This document shows positions 54,532 to 63,500 of a DNA stretch of 64,000 nucleotides, in pieces. This stretch comes from Ectopseudomonas composti. GTDB lineage: Bacteria; Pseudomonadota; Gammaproteobacteria; Pseudomonadales; Pseudomonadaceae. The position numbers and the translations under genes were made by a program. Below the pieces are notes generated by a model. It ran no database searches. It saw only the letters and a list, made by a program, of their open reading frames with translations, and had not been told where the DNA came from. The stretch is from positions 744,001-808,000 of the forward strand of contig NZ_LSSW01000029.1 in NCBI RefSeq assembly GCF_001567565.1. Direction: 5' to 3'. How positions within the stretch are numbered: position 1 is the first letter of the stretch; each line of letters begins with the position of its first letter.

Positions 54532-55524
54532 TCAGCCCGCTGGTGCGGGCTCGGCCATGGCCACCACGACCTTGCGCGGCCCCTGGAAGGTAGAACGTCC
54601 GTGGGCGACCAGCATGTTGTCGAGCATCAGCGCATCGCCGGCCTGCCAGGGAAAACTGACCTGAGTGCGCTGCAGCACATCGCGCACATGCTCCAGTGCG
54701 TCCAGCTCGATGGGCGAGCCATCGCCGTAGAAGACGTTACGCGGCACGCCCTCCTCGCCGACGATGGACACCAGCGTTTCGCGCAGTGCCGTCGGCAGGT
54801 TGGAGATATGGAACAGGTGCGCCTGATTGAACCAGACCCACTCCCCCGTGACCGGATGCTGAGCAATGGCCTGACAGATCTGGCGCGTACGCAGCTCGCC
54901 ATCGTCCTTCCACTCGAAGTCGATCTGGCTGAGGCGGCAGAAGCGCTCGACCTCATTGCGATCTTCGGTGCTGAAGGCCTGCTGCCAGGTGAGATCCAGC
55001 CCATTGCCGTAGTTGCGCACGTACATCAGGCGCTTGTCGGCGAAGCGCTGACGAATGACGGGATCGATGCGTTGATAGACCAGGCGACTGTCGGCAATCG
55101 GGGTTTCGCCACCGGCCTGCGCCGCCTGGATGCAGTGAAACCAGATTTTCATTGGCCAATTCAACGAGTAGGACTGTTCGTTGTGCAGCGGAATGACCTG
55201 GTGAGCGGGGTATTCGGTCGAGGTGTAGACGCGGCTGTTGAGCTTGGTACGCGGCGTGGACGCATAGTCGTAGGTCAACAGCTCATGACCGAAGCTGCGG
55301 GCAAAATCCTCGAAGTCACCGGCGTCGCGAAAGGCGAAATCACGGAAGAGGACGCCGCCAGTGGTCTGCAACTGACTGTCGACAGTGCGCCTGATCAGAT
55401 CGGCATGATCGCGCCAGGACTCGCCCGGCACCGGGGCACGCAAGATGAATGGCAGAGCACCCTCGCTATCTGCCTGAACCCTATCCAGTGAGTGGTCTGC
55501 GCGGGAGAGCGAGTCGGTAAGCAT
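54532..55524 (-). CDS. stand-alone Fe(II)/2OG aspartyl beta-hydroxylase (SyrP-like)
   Basis: TauD-superfamily oxygenase of 330 aa, predicted to hydroxylate the beta carbon of carrier-bound aspartate. The facial triad is visible as HNE (after HQVIPL), with the distal His in LVAHGRSTF and a 2OG-binding Arg in QGPRKVV. Further motifs: GGETPIADSRLVY, MYVRNYG, VFYGDGS, DALMLDNML. AAGGA lies 6 nt before the ATG. First gene before the NRPS genes, 65 nt from the first. In siderophore systems the stand-alone subtype (TbetaH-Asp) is tied to erythro stereochemistry and the NRPS-fused subtype to threo; applying that here is inference. Confidence 0.9.
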   Translation of the reverse strand: MLTDSLSRADHSLDRVQADSEGALPFILRAPVPGESWRDHADLIRRTVDSQLQTTGGVLFRDFAFRDAGDFEDFARSFGHELLTYDYASTPRTKLNSRVYTSTEYPAHQVIPLHNEQSYSLNWPMKIWFHCIQAAQAGGETPIADSRLVYQRIDPVIRQRFADKRLMYVRNYGNGLDLTWQQAFSTEDRNEVERFCRLSQIDFEWKDDGELRTRQICQAIAQHPVTGEWVWFNQAHLFHISNLPTALRETLVSIVGEEGVPRNVFYGDGSPIELDALEHVRDVLQRTQVSFPWQAGDALMLDNMLVAHGRSTFQGPRKVVVAMAEPAPAG

Positions 55525-55697
55525 CTGGAGTCCTTGGCGCTACTGATTAGGCGCACCAAATTATCGCAAAACACACTCACTATCAAACAGGAATTAATAT
55601 TATTTGAGAATAAAGCACGAATCGTTCACAGCGTCGCGGCAAACCCCGAAACAGGCGGGTCAGAGCCACTATTGGGCCATGCCGAAACAGAGCACCA
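55525..55697. promoter_or_regulatory. AT-rich gap before the hydroxylase-NRPS operon
   Basis: A 173-nt AT-rich stretch between the binding-protein gene and the hydroxylase gene. On the minus strand TTGATA and GATAAT, 15 bases apart, form a weak sigma-70-like pair near 55560-55590. A poor Fur-like AT palindrome lies around 55592-55612. It probably holds the main NRPS promoter; individual sites are uncertain. Confidence 0.4.
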
Positions 55698-56636
55698 TCA
55701 TTTTTCCTGCAGGTTGTAGGCGCGCTCACCAATGTGCGACAGCAGCAGATAAGCCGAACCGATCATGCCCTGCATGGTGTCGGCGAAGCGGCTGCGGTTG
55801 AAGTAGAGGAACTGATGATTCTTCACCGCGAACAGGTTCTGCCATTGCGGCGAACGGCGAAACGCCTCGGTGCCGGCCTCCGAGTCGAGCATTTCCTCGT
55901 AGGTATCGATGATGAAGTCGCTGTCGAAGTCGCCAATGCGCTCCAGGCTGTAAGGCACATTCTGGCGCGCCTCTTTGAAGGCCGCCACGCGCCCCAGGCC
56001 GAAGTCGGCGATCACGTCATCCATGCCGGAGCGACCAATCAACTGGAAGCCATCCGGGTAGACCTCCAGGGTGGTTACGGTGATGCGACCGGGATCCTTC
56101 ACCCGCTTGGCGAACTCGCCAACGATCCACTGGTACTCCTTGAGCATCTCCTGGTAGCGCTGCTGCTTGCCCACCAGATCGGCCAGCTCCTTGGCGTAGG
56201 TCTTGATATCCGCCTCGCGCGCCGGCAGCAGCACCACGGGCGCGATCTTGCTCAGCCGCTCCTTGAGCTCCTCGTGATAGGACAGCCCGACGATCAGGTC
56301 CGGCTTCAGCGCGGCAATGGCTTCGAGATCGGGCGACTGGTGCGAGCCGACATAGCGGATGGCGGAAACGTCGAAACGCTGCTGAGCACCACGAAACAGC
56401 GCATCGGAGAACAGCTTCTTGCGCCCGGCGGAGCCGCAGGGCGTCACCCCTAGCTCGAGCAACTGCGTAGTCAGGCTGAGGTCGTGCAAGGACACCACGC
56501 AACGCGGCGCAACCGGCACCTCGACGCGGCCAAACTGATTCTCGAACACCCGCATCTCAGCAGCGAACGCCTGCACGGAAGTCAGGCCAACCAACGCACA
56601 ACCCAGCAGCAAAAAAGCTCTCAGCTTTACCATCAT
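55698..56636 (-). CDS. periplasmic ferric-siderophore binding protein (FecB/FepB type)
   Basis: ABC-importer substrate-binding protein, 312 aa. A Sec signal peptide (MMVKLRAFLLLGCALVGL, probable cleavage after AFA) precedes the type III binding fold: RVEVPVAPRCVVSLHDL near the start, then LEAIAALKPDLIVGLSYHEE and a long central helix. I start at the ATG at 56636, with AAGGA 10 nt upstream; ATGs at 56645 and 56633 are alternatives. It follows the permease gene by 28 nt, last in the importer operon. The ligand is presumably the product of the adjoining NRPS. Confidence 0.88.
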   Translation of the reverse strand: MMVKLRAFLLLGCALVGLTSVQAFAAEMRVFENQFGRVEVPVAPRCVVSLHDLSLTTQLLELGVTPCGSAGRKKLFSDALFRGAQQRFDVSAIRYVGSHQSPDLEAIAALKPDLIVGLSYHEELKERLSKIAPVVLLPAREADIKTYAKELADLVGKQQRYQEMLKEYQWIVGEFAKRVKDPGRITVTTLEVYPDGFQLIGRSGMDDVIADFGLGRVAAFKEARQNVPYSLERIGDFDSDFIIDTYEEMLDSEAGTEAFRRSPQWQNLFAVKNHQFLYFNRSRFADTMQGMIGSAYLLLSHIGERAYNLQEK

Positions 56637-56664
56637 CGTCGTCATGTCCTTGAGTGAAGGCGCG

Positions 56665-57708
56665 TCAACGGTTGCGTTGCCGCGCCAGCAAAACCAATAG
56701 ATAGGGTGCACCGATAAGCGCCACTACCAGCCCGGCAGGTAGCTGCAGCGGTGGCATTAACGCCCGGCCGAGGGTGTCGCCGAGCAAGACCAGTACGGCG
56801 CCGAACAGCGCCGACAGTGGCAGCAACGCACCATGTCGATCACCACAAAGCTGGCGGGCCAGGTGCGGCGCGACCAGACCAACGAAGGTCATCACGCCGA
56901 TATTGGCCACCGTCGCGGCGGTCAGCATCACGCTGCTGAGCAACAACAGAAGCATCAGCCCGGTCAGGTTGAGGCCTCGACTCAGCGCCACGCCCTCGCC
57001 CAACTGCATGAGATTGAGCTGACGATGGCACAGCAGCAGCGGCAACCCTGCGATCAGCAACCACAACGCCAGGCTCTGTACCTGCGGCCAGCCACCACGG
57101 TGCAGGCTACCGCCCAGCCACATCAGTGCCGACTCGACGCGATCGATATTGCCGTAGGTAATCAGCAGGTCAGCGACGGCGCCGAGCATGGCCGTCAGCC
57201 CCACACCAACCAGAATCAAACGCAGCGGTGCGATGCCGCCGCGCCAGGACAGCCCGACGATGAACAACGCCACCGCCAGTCCGCCCAGCAACGCCGCCAT
57301 TGGATAAAGCTGCAGCGGTAGCGCTGACGGCCATAGCACCAGAATCAGCAGCATGGTGACGCTGGCCCCCGCCTCCACCCCTACCAGGCCGGGCGCCGCC
57401 AGAGGATTACGCGTCAGCGACTGCATCAGCACGCCTGCCAAAGCCATGGCCGCGCCACCGAGAATCGCCAGCAAGATGCGTGGCAGGCGCAACTCCCACA
57501 GCACGTTGTCCTGTATGGCCGACAGATCGCCGATAAACAGGCTCTGCCAGAGCTGAGCCATACCCAGCGAATAGCTGCCCACCGTGGCGGCGTAGAGCGC
57601 CAACCCCAGCAGCAGCACGACCAGTAACAGCGCGGACAGCATATCGATCGGCCGGCCGATCCAGGGCAGCCCGGCGAGACGTCTGGGCGTCGTCAGCCAG
57701 CGGCTCAT
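56665..57708 (-). CDS. FecCD-family ferric-siderophore ABC permease
   Basis: Inner-membrane permease, 347 aa, about ten helices. Family motifs: WELRLPRILLAILGGAAMAL, GVLMQSLTRNPLAAPGLVGV, and VAPHLARQLCGDRHGALLPL near the C-terminus (ATPase coupling region). The ATG overlaps the stop of the neighbouring permease (ATGA), so the two subunits are probably made in equal amounts as a heterodimer. Confidence 0.94.
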   Translation of the reverse strand: MSRWLTTPRRLAGLPWIGRPIDMLSALLLVVLLLGLALYAATVGSYSLGMAQLWQSLFIGDLSAIQDNVLWELRLPRILLAILGGAAMALAGVLMQSLTRNPLAAPGLVGVEAGASVTMLLILVLWPSALPLQLYPMAALLGGLAVALFIVGLSWRGGIAPLRLILVGVGLTAMLGAVADLLITYGNIDRVESALMWLGGSLHRGGWPQVQSLALWLLIAGLPLLLCHRQLNLMQLGEGVALSRGLNLTGLMLLLLLSSVMLTAATVANIGVMTFVGLVAPHLARQLCGDRHGALLPLSALFGAVLVLLGDTLGRALMPPLQLPAGLVVALIGAPYLLVLLARQRNR

Positions 57709-58685
57709 TTCAACTTCCTCAGCACCAGGACGACGAACACCGGGCCACCGATCAGCGCCGTGACGATACCCGTGTTGAGTTCATAGGGGCTGACCAGGGT
57801 ACGCGCAACGACATCGGCCAGAATCAGCAACAAGCCGCCCAGCAATGGCGTCGCCAGCAGCAGGCGACGCAAGTCATGCCCTACCAGCAGCCGCGCTGCA
57901 TGCGGCACCACCAGCCCTACGAAACCGATAGGCCCGGCCAGGGCCACCGCGCAGCCAGACAGCAGCACAACCGCAGCCAGACTCAGCAGGCGCATGCGCA
58001 GCAGATTGACGCCCATGCTCGAAGCCACCTGCGCCCCGAGACGATAGGCATTCAGTGCCCGGACGTTGATCAGGCAAAGCACCACACCTGCGGCCAGGTA
58101 TGGCCAGAGCCAGCTTGGCAGGTTGGCGCCAGCGATGCCCAGCGAGCCGGTCAGCCAACGGCGCAGACTATCGAGCCCCTGCTGATCGAGCAGCAGCAAG
58201 ATAGCCGTGATGGAACCGAACAGCGCGGCCATCATCGCCCCGGAAAGCGTCAGGCGCACCGGATTGGGCCTACGCCCCGCCAGCAGCATGACCCCAACTG
58301 CGGCAACCAGAGCACCACTGAAGGCGAACAGCGGAATCATGCTCATGTCGTTGCCGGGCAACACCAGCAGCCCCACCACCACGAACAGTGCCGCACCACT
58401 GTTGATACCGAGAATGCCCGGATCAGCCAGAGGGTTGTCCCCCACGGCCTGCATCACCGTGCCCGCCAGGCCCAGACAGCCCCCCACCGCCATCGCCACC
58501 CACAGGCGCGGCAGACGAGAGCCCTGAATCACACTGTGATCGGAATTACTCGGGTCGTAGGCCACCAGCGCCTGCCAGACATCGCTCCACGGGATCGACT
58601 TGGCGCCCACCGCCAGATGCAGCATCGAGGCCAGGCCGATACCCACCAGAATCGACAACCAGATCGGCCAGGCCCACGCACGCAT
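57705..58685 (-). CDS. FecCD-family ferric-siderophore ABC permease
   Basis: Second permease, 326 aa, inner membrane. Motifs: GSRLPRLWVAMAVGGCLGLA, TVMQAVGDNPLADPGILGIN, GFVGLVVPHAARLLVGHDLR. The ATG at 58685 shares one base with the ATPase stop (TGATG). Partner of the permease at 56665-57708. Confidence 0.94.
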   Translation of the reverse strand: MRAWAWPIWLSILVGIGLASMLHLAVGAKSIPWSDVWQALVAYDPSNSDHSVIQGSRLPRLWVAMAVGGCLGLAGTVMQAVGDNPLADPGILGINSGAALFVVVGLLVLPGNDMSMIPLFAFSGALVAAVGVMLLAGRRPNPVRLTLSGAMMAALFGSITAILLLLDQQGLDSLRRWLTGSLGIAGANLPSWLWPYLAAGVVLCLINVRALNAYRLGAQVASSMGVNLLRMRLLSLAAVVLLSGCAVALAGPIGFVGLVVPHAARLLVGHDLRRLLLATPLLGGLLLILADVVARTLVSPYELNTGIVTALIGGPVFVVLVLRKLK

Positions 58686-59491
58686 CACAGGCTTACCAGG
58701 CAATCAACGACGCGAGAGCGCGTGGAGGAAGCCGGTACGCACAAAGGGTCGCCCGAATGCGGATCGGTAATGATGTGCGCATCCAGATCGAATACGGCCT
58801 TGAGGTTGTCCGGCGTGAACACATCCGCTGGAGCCCCCTGCGCATGCACCTTGCCCCGGCGCAGCATCACCAGATGATCCGCGTAGCGCGCAGCCTGGTT
58901 CAGGTCGTGCAACACGGCGACGATGGTGCGCCCCTGGTCACGCAGTTCGGCCAACAGCTCGAGCAAGGCAATCTGGTGGGCAATATCGAGAAAGGTGGTG
59001 GGCTCGTCGAGCAGGATCACCGGAGTGTCCTGCGCCAGGGTCATGGCGATCCAGCAGCGCTGCAGCTGGCCACCGGACAGGGTGGACAAGGTGCGATCCA
59101 GCAGCGTGGTGATGTCGGCCAGCGCTACCGCTCGATCCACTGCCTGCTGATCCTTCTCGCTCCACTGCTGCCACCAGTTCTGCCAGGGGTAGCGCCCCTG
59201 CATGACCAGCTCACGCACCGTGATACCGGCAGGTGAGGTGGTGCGCTGTGGCAACAGAGCAACGCGCTGAGCCAACTCGCGCCGCGAAAACTGCGCATGC
59301 GGCCTGCCCTCGAGCAGCACCTCACCACTGGCCACACGCTGCATGCGCGCCAGCACATTGAGCAAGGTGGTCTTGCCACAGCCATTGGCGCCAATCAGCG
59401 CGGTAAAGCAGCCATCGGGAATCGTCAGGCTGATGTCATCCAGCACCTTCAGCTCGTCAAACCGGAGCTGAAGTCGCATCGCTTTCAACAT
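58685..59491 (-). CDS. ferric-siderophore ABC importer ATPase (FecE/FepC type)
   Basis: Energises import of the ferric complex, 268 aa. Walker A GANGCGKTT, signature LSGGQLQRCWIAM, Walker B VILLDEPTTFLDIAHQ, H-loop VAVLHDLNQAARYAD. The ATG at 59491 gives a normal FecE start with VLDDISLTIPDGC shortly after; upstream ribosome site is weak. First gene of the importer operon, divergent from the TonB receptor. Confidence 0.94.
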   Translation of the reverse strand: MLKAMRLQLRFDELKVLDDISLTIPDGCFTALIGANGCGKTTLLNVLARMQRVASGEVLLEGRPHAQFSRRELAQRVALLPQRTTSPAGITVRELVMQGRYPWQNWWQQWSEKDQQAVDRAVALADITTLLDRTLSTLSGGQLQRCWIAMTLAQDTPVILLDEPTTFLDIAHQIALLELLAELRDQGRTIVAVLHDLNQAARYADHLVMLRRGKVHAQGAPADVFTPDNLKAVFDLDAHIITDPHSGDPLCVPASSTRSRVVDCLVSL

Positions 59492-59822
59492 GCGCACACA
59501 CTCGAATTCGAACCACGCCGCCAACCACTGACCAGCTCGAAGGCCAGACAGACTGACGGACATACGGGGTTCACCGCGAAAATCGTACCCAGCTCGACTT
59601 GCCTTGCTCCGTGCCAGTGTTCGAGCCTTGGGTCATTGCGCGTAGCTTGCAGCAATAGCCTAGTGAAGACAATAAATTGTTAAGTAGTACAAATCTTTCT
59701 CATTTAGATGTAGAGTTCACGGCGCTATAGCAACCTGCCAACAGCGCTGCGCCATGATGGATCGTCAGAATGTCCTCGGCCACGCGCAGACATACCTCTA
59801 AAGACAACAGGACCCGTCACGC
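59492..59822. promoter_or_regulatory. divergent control region of importer operon and TonB receptor
   Basis: A 331-nt gap. Around 59690-59709 a minus-strand AATGAGAAAGATT segment resembles a Fur box (about 10 of 19 by hand, so weak). It sits in the most AT-rich part. No small gene or terminator seen. Confidence 0.45.
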
Positions 59823-62045
59823 ATGCGCCACGTATCGTTGCAAGAACGCCCGGAACACACCGCTCGACGCCCAGGATTTCGTCTTACAGCTATCGCCCTG
59901 GCTATGGCTAGCCTGAGTTCAGCGGGGTTATCTGCAGCCGAGCGAGACACCACGAATGCCACTCAGCCAGTGGAACTCGGCGCCACGACAGTGACCGGCC
60001 AGGCCCAGGAAAAACCCACGGGCTACGTGCCGGGTTACGTGGCCAAGCGCAACATGAGCGCGACCAAGACCGATACGCCGATCACCGAAACGCCGCAGTC
60101 GCTGTCGGTGGTGACCAGCGACGAGATCCGCGACCGCCAGTCGGAAACGTTGGCCCAGGCGCTGAGCTACACACCAGGGTTCACCGCCAGTTCGACCGCT
60201 TTCAACCGCACTGCGGATCGCTTCCGTATCCGCGGTTTCGAGGTCGAGTCCGGCACCGGCGGTTCGCTGCGCGATGGCCTGCGTCTGCAGAACAATTCCT
60301 ACGACGGGATTCAGGAGCCTTATGGCCTGGAGCGCGTCGAGGTCGTTCGCGGCGCCGCTTCGGTGCTCTATGGTCAGCTCTCGCCCGGCGGCATGGTCAA
60401 TGGCGTCAGCAAGCGTCCGACCGAAACGCCCTTCCATGAGCTGAACCTGCAAGTAGGCTCCCACGACCGCAAGCAAATCGCTGCAGACTTCAGCGGCCCG
60501 CTGGCTGGCAGCGACACCCTGAGCTATCGCCTGACCCTGCTCAGCCGCAACAGCGACACCCAGCAGGATCATATCAACGACGACAAGTTCTACATCGCCC
60601 CGGCGCTGACCTGGCGCCCCAACGAAGACACCTCGCTGACCCTGCTGTCCTTCTACCAGAAGACCGATACGCGCTTCCCCGCGTCCCTGCCCTATCAGTT
60701 GGTCAAAGGTGTAGGTGATAGCGCTTTCAAGATCGGTCGCCACGATTTCATCGGCGAGCCGGACTACGACGACATGAACGGCGAGATGTCGACGCTGGGC
60801 TACGAATTTCAGCACCACTTCAACGAAAACTTCACGCTCAATCATAAGCTGCGATATTACGAGTCGGATGTGAAGTTCAACTACGTTCAGCTTCCATTCT
60901 CGGGAGCGGCCAGAAGAGCAGCAATTGCGCAAGCCTCAGCCACTGGCATTCTGGCACGCCAATACAGTGATCGACGCGAGCGCGCGCGAACCTGGGCCAG
61001 CGATACCAATATTGAGTCGAAATGGCAGCTCGGTAGCACCGAGCACACCGTACTGGTTGGTTTCGACGGCTACGACACCTCCTACGACTCGCATAACTTC
61101 CGTGGCAACGCCCCAAGCCTGGATCTGACCCGTTACAACTATGGACAACCGGTAGTAGTAAACAAGGATCGCAGCCTGGATCGCGGCTCACAGCTCGACA
61201 CACTACAAAAGGGTGTCTATTTCCAGGATCAGATCAAGTTCGACGACAAGTGGATATTGCTGCTCGGCGGCCGCCATGACTGGGCCGATCAGCAGCAAAT
61301 GGCGCATCGCAATGACACCAAGGCCAGTCAGGATGACGAAGCCACTACTTACCGCGCAGGACTGGTCTACGTCGCAGATAATGGCCTGGCACCCTATATC
61401 AGCTACAGCGAGTCGTTCTTCCCGGTTTCCGTTGCGTCAGTCACCGGCCAGACCTTCGACCCCACCGAAGGCAAGCAGTATGAAGTCGGCGTGCGCTATC
61501 AGCCCAAGGACAGCAACCTGCTACTCAGTGCTGCCATTTACGAGTTAACCCAAACCAACGTCCTGAGCACCGACAACAATGGCGATCCTCAGCAGACAGA
61601 TGAAGTCCGTTCCCGGGGCCTTGAACTCGAAGCCAAAGCGGACGTCACCACGGCTCTTAGCCTGATCGCCTCCTACGCTTACACCGATGCTCGTATTACC
61701 AAGACCGTCGACCCTGATAAAAGCGTTGGCCAACGCAGCGACGATACGCCCTACCACCAGGCCGCCCTGTGGGCCAGCTACGACTTCGCCAACTGGGGTA
61801 TTCCGCAACTGACCGTAGGCGCCGGCGCTCGCTACATGGGTACAACCCAGGCCTCGGAAATGGATTCGGCCATGCCTGCCTATACCCTGTTCGACGCCAT
61901 GGCCCGCTACCAGATCGACGACCACTGGAACGTGACCGTCAACGCCAGCAACCTGGCCAACAAGCGCTACACGCAGTGCTCGTTCTCCACCTGCCAATAC
62001 GGTGACGAACGCACCCTGCTGACCTCGGTGAACTTCAACTGGTGA
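59823..62045 (+). CDS. TonB-dependent ferric-siderophore receptor (FhuA/FpvA-like)
   Basis: Outer-membrane receptor of 740 aa. A signal peptide (residues about 1-38) is followed directly by the plug (VELGATTVTGQ; ITETPQSLSVVTSDEIRDRQ; DGLRLQ; VEVVRGAASVLYGQLSPGG). The 22-strand barrel ends in an aromatic residue (SVNFNW). There is no N-terminal secretin/TonB signalling domain, so it should not signal to an ECF sigma factor as FpvA does. A Cys pair lies in the last loop (QCSFSTCQ). AGGA is 10 nt before the ATG. The natural uptake partner of the adjoining ABC importer. Confidence 0.93.
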   Translation: MRHVSLQERPEHTARRPGFRLTAIALAMASLSSAGLSAAERDTTNATQPVELGATTVTGQAQEKPTGYVPGYVAKRNMSATKTDTPITETPQSLSVVTSDEIRDRQSETLAQALSYTPGFTASSTAFNRTADRFRIRGFEVESGTGGSLRDGLRLQNNSYDGIQEPYGLERVEVVRGAASVLYGQLSPGGMVNGVSKRPTETPFHELNLQVGSHDRKQIAADFSGPLAGSDTLSYRLTLLSRNSDTQQDHINDDKFYIAPALTWRPNEDTSLTLLSFYQKTDTRFPASLPYQLVKGVGDSAFKIGRHDFIGEPDYDDMNGEMSTLGYEFQHHFNENFTLNHKLRYYESDVKFNYVQLPFSGAARRAAIAQASATGILARQYSDRRERARTWASDTNIESKWQLGSTEHTVLVGFDGYDTSYDSHNFRGNAPSLDLTRYNYGQPVVVNKDRSLDRGSQLDTLQKGVYFQDQIKFDDKWILLLGGRHDWADQQQMAHRNDTKASQDDEATTYRAGLVYVADNGLAPYISYSESFFPVSVASVTGQTFDPTEGKQYEVGVRYQPKDSNLLLSAAIYELTQTNVLSTDNNGDPQQTDEVRSRGLELEAKADVTTALSLIASYAYTDARITKTVDPDKSVGQRSDDTPYHQAALWASYDFANWGIPQLTVGAGARYMGTTQASEMDSAMPAYTLFDAMARYQIDDHWNVTVNASNLANKRYTQCSFSTCQYGDERTLLTSVNFNW

Positions 62046-62120
62046 TGCGTCCATACCCAGCAAACCGATGGAGTGGCAGGCTTCTACCGAAGCCTGCTGC
62101 CATCCTTGCAAACCACCAAA

Positions 62121-62157
62121 AACGAAAAAGCCGGCTGCAATAGCCGGCTTTTTCGTT
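62121..62157. terminator. bidirectional terminator between receptor gene and tRNA-Arg
   Basis: Perfect 16-base inverted repeat (62121-62136/62142-62157), GC core flanked by A and T runs, 5-nt loop. It ends receptor transcripts on the plus strand and tRNA transcripts on the minus strand. Confidence 0.92.
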
Positions 62158-62167
62158 GCGGAGTCGA

Positions 62168-62242
62168 TGGCGTCCCCTGCTGGAATCGAACCAGCATCTA
62201 GCCCTTAGGAGGGGCTTATTCTATCCGTTGAACTAAGGGGAC
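62168..62242 (-). tRNA. tRNA-Arg (anticodon CCT)
   Basis: Folds as a full cloverleaf on the minus strand: acceptor stem GTCCCCT with AGGGGAC, anticodon loop CTCCTAA between AGCCC and GGGCT, T arm with GGTTCGATTCC, and an encoded CCA end (62168-62170). Reads AGG codons. Confidence 0.96.
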
Positions 62243-62318
62243 ACGGCCGTATTGGCAACGACCGGGCCGCATCTTAGCGGCGACGCACGCATTTGTCATG
62301 TCGTGCCCCTCTCGCTGC

Positions 62319-63431
62319 CTAGCGCTGCCAGCTTTGGGAAACCACCCTGACGGCCGCTGCAGCGCGCAGTGGTTGCACACCGCCGCGCAGACGCTCCAGC
62401 GCCATGCGGTCGGCAATCGCAGTGGTGGTCTCGCCTTCGCGTTCAGCGCGCTGGAAGATTTCCGTCAGGGTCGGGCCGATACCTTCGATATGCGCCTTGA
62501 GCTCAGCCGCAGTGCCGCCGGTGCGCTCGTAGCAGACGTCGATGATGCCACCTGCATTGATCGCATAATCCGGCGCGTACAGGCACTCGCGGCGGCGCAG
62601 CAGCTCGGCCAGGCTGGCATCGGCCAGCTGATTGTTGGCGGCGCCGGCGATGATCGGTGCACGCAGTGCTTCGAGGGTTTGCAGGTTGACGATGGCGCCC
62701 AGCGCGCACGGCGCGAACACGTCCACGTCGAGGCGGTAGATGTCGTGCTGGCCGACCGCAGTGGCGCCTAGCTGGCTGACCGCGCGCTGCACGTTGGCCT
62801 CGAAGATGTCCGTCACCCATAGCTGCGCGCCGGCTTCCTTGAGCAGCTTGGCCAGGCCAAAACCGACTTGGCCGACACCCTGGATGGCCACGCGCACGCC
62901 TTCAAGATCCTGACGCCCCAGGCGATGCGCTGCGGCCGCCTGGATGCCGATAAATACGCCATAGGCGGTCGAAGGCGACGGATCGCCGTCACGGCTGCCA
63001 CCGCCGAAGGCTTCACGCTGCCCGGCGCCGGCCACATGGCGGGTGCGCTCGGCCATGATGCGCATCTCGGCCACGCCGGTGCCCGAATCCGCCGCAGTGA
63101 CATAGCGCCCGCCCAGGCTGTCGACGAAATCGCCCATGGCCTGGAACAGCGCCTCGCTCTTGCCGGTGTGCGGGTCGCCGATGATCACCGCCTTGCCGCC
63201 GCCAAGCGGCAAACGGGCCAGCGCCGATTTGTAGGTCATGCCGCGCGACAGGCGCAGCACATCGCGCAGTGCCTCTTCGTCAGTGGCGTAGTTCCACATG
63301 CGGCAGCCGCCCAGTGCCGGGCCGAGCGTGCTGTCGTGGATGGCGATGATGGCTTTCAGGCCGCTGGCCTGGTCGTGGCCGTAAACCACCTGTTCGTGCT
63401 GATCGAAGTCGACGTGAGTGAAGACGGACAT
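62319..63431 (-). CDS. Glu/Leu/Phe/Val dehydrogenase family (probable leucine dehydrogenase)
   Basis: NAD(P)-dependent amino acid dehydrogenase, 370 aa. The catalytic region shows ALGGCRMW and LPLGGGKAVIIGD with the substrate-binding Lys. The Rossmann part has VAIQGVGQVGFGLAKLL and later NAGGIIDV. Length and motifs favour leucine (branched-chain) dehydrogenase over glutamate dehydrogenase; valine or phenylalanine cannot be excluded. GAGG lies 7 nt before the ATG. Separated by a terminator from the oxidoreductase gene upstream. Confidence 0.88.
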   Translation of the reverse strand: MSVFTHVDFDQHEQVVYGHDQASGLKAIIAIHDSTLGPALGGCRMWNYATDEEALRDVLRLSRGMTYKSALARLPLGGGKAVIIGDPHTGKSEALFQAMGDFVDSLGGRYVTAADSGTGVAEMRIMAERTRHVAGAGQREAFGGGSRDGDPSPSTAYGVFIGIQAAAAHRLGRQDLEGVRVAIQGVGQVGFGLAKLLKEAGAQLWVTDIFEANVQRAVSQLGATAVGQHDIYRLDVDVFAPCALGAIVNLQTLEALRAPIIAGAANNQLADASLAELLRRRECLYAPDYAINAGGIIDVCYERTGGTAAELKAHIEGIGPTLTEIFQRAEREGETTTAIADRMALERLRGGVQPLRAAAAVRVVSQSWQR

Positions 63432-63449
63432 CGGGTTACCTCGGATGTA

Positions 63450-63481
63450 AAAAGCCGCCCCTCCCCCGCAAGGGAGAGGGT
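63450..63481 (-). terminator. intrinsic terminator after the oxidoreductase gene
   Basis: On the minus strand a 9-bp GC stem (63473-63481 with 63460-63468, one G-U pair, TTGC loop) is followed by GGCGGC and TTTTT. It lies 19 nt past the stop codon of the gene ending at 63501. Confidence 0.85.
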
Positions 63482-63500
63482 GGCAAAGGGGATGGGAAGG

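Noticed and set aside
55525..55697. PvdS-type promoter (TAAAT-N16-CGT) before the NRPS operon
   Set aside because: I searched the gap by eye and found no convincing match on the minus strand.
63450..63481. Interspersed repeat
   Set aside because: The CCCTCTCCC-type hairpin looks like a repeat seen in other proteobacteria, but only one copy is in this window and a U-tract makes terminator the simpler reading.
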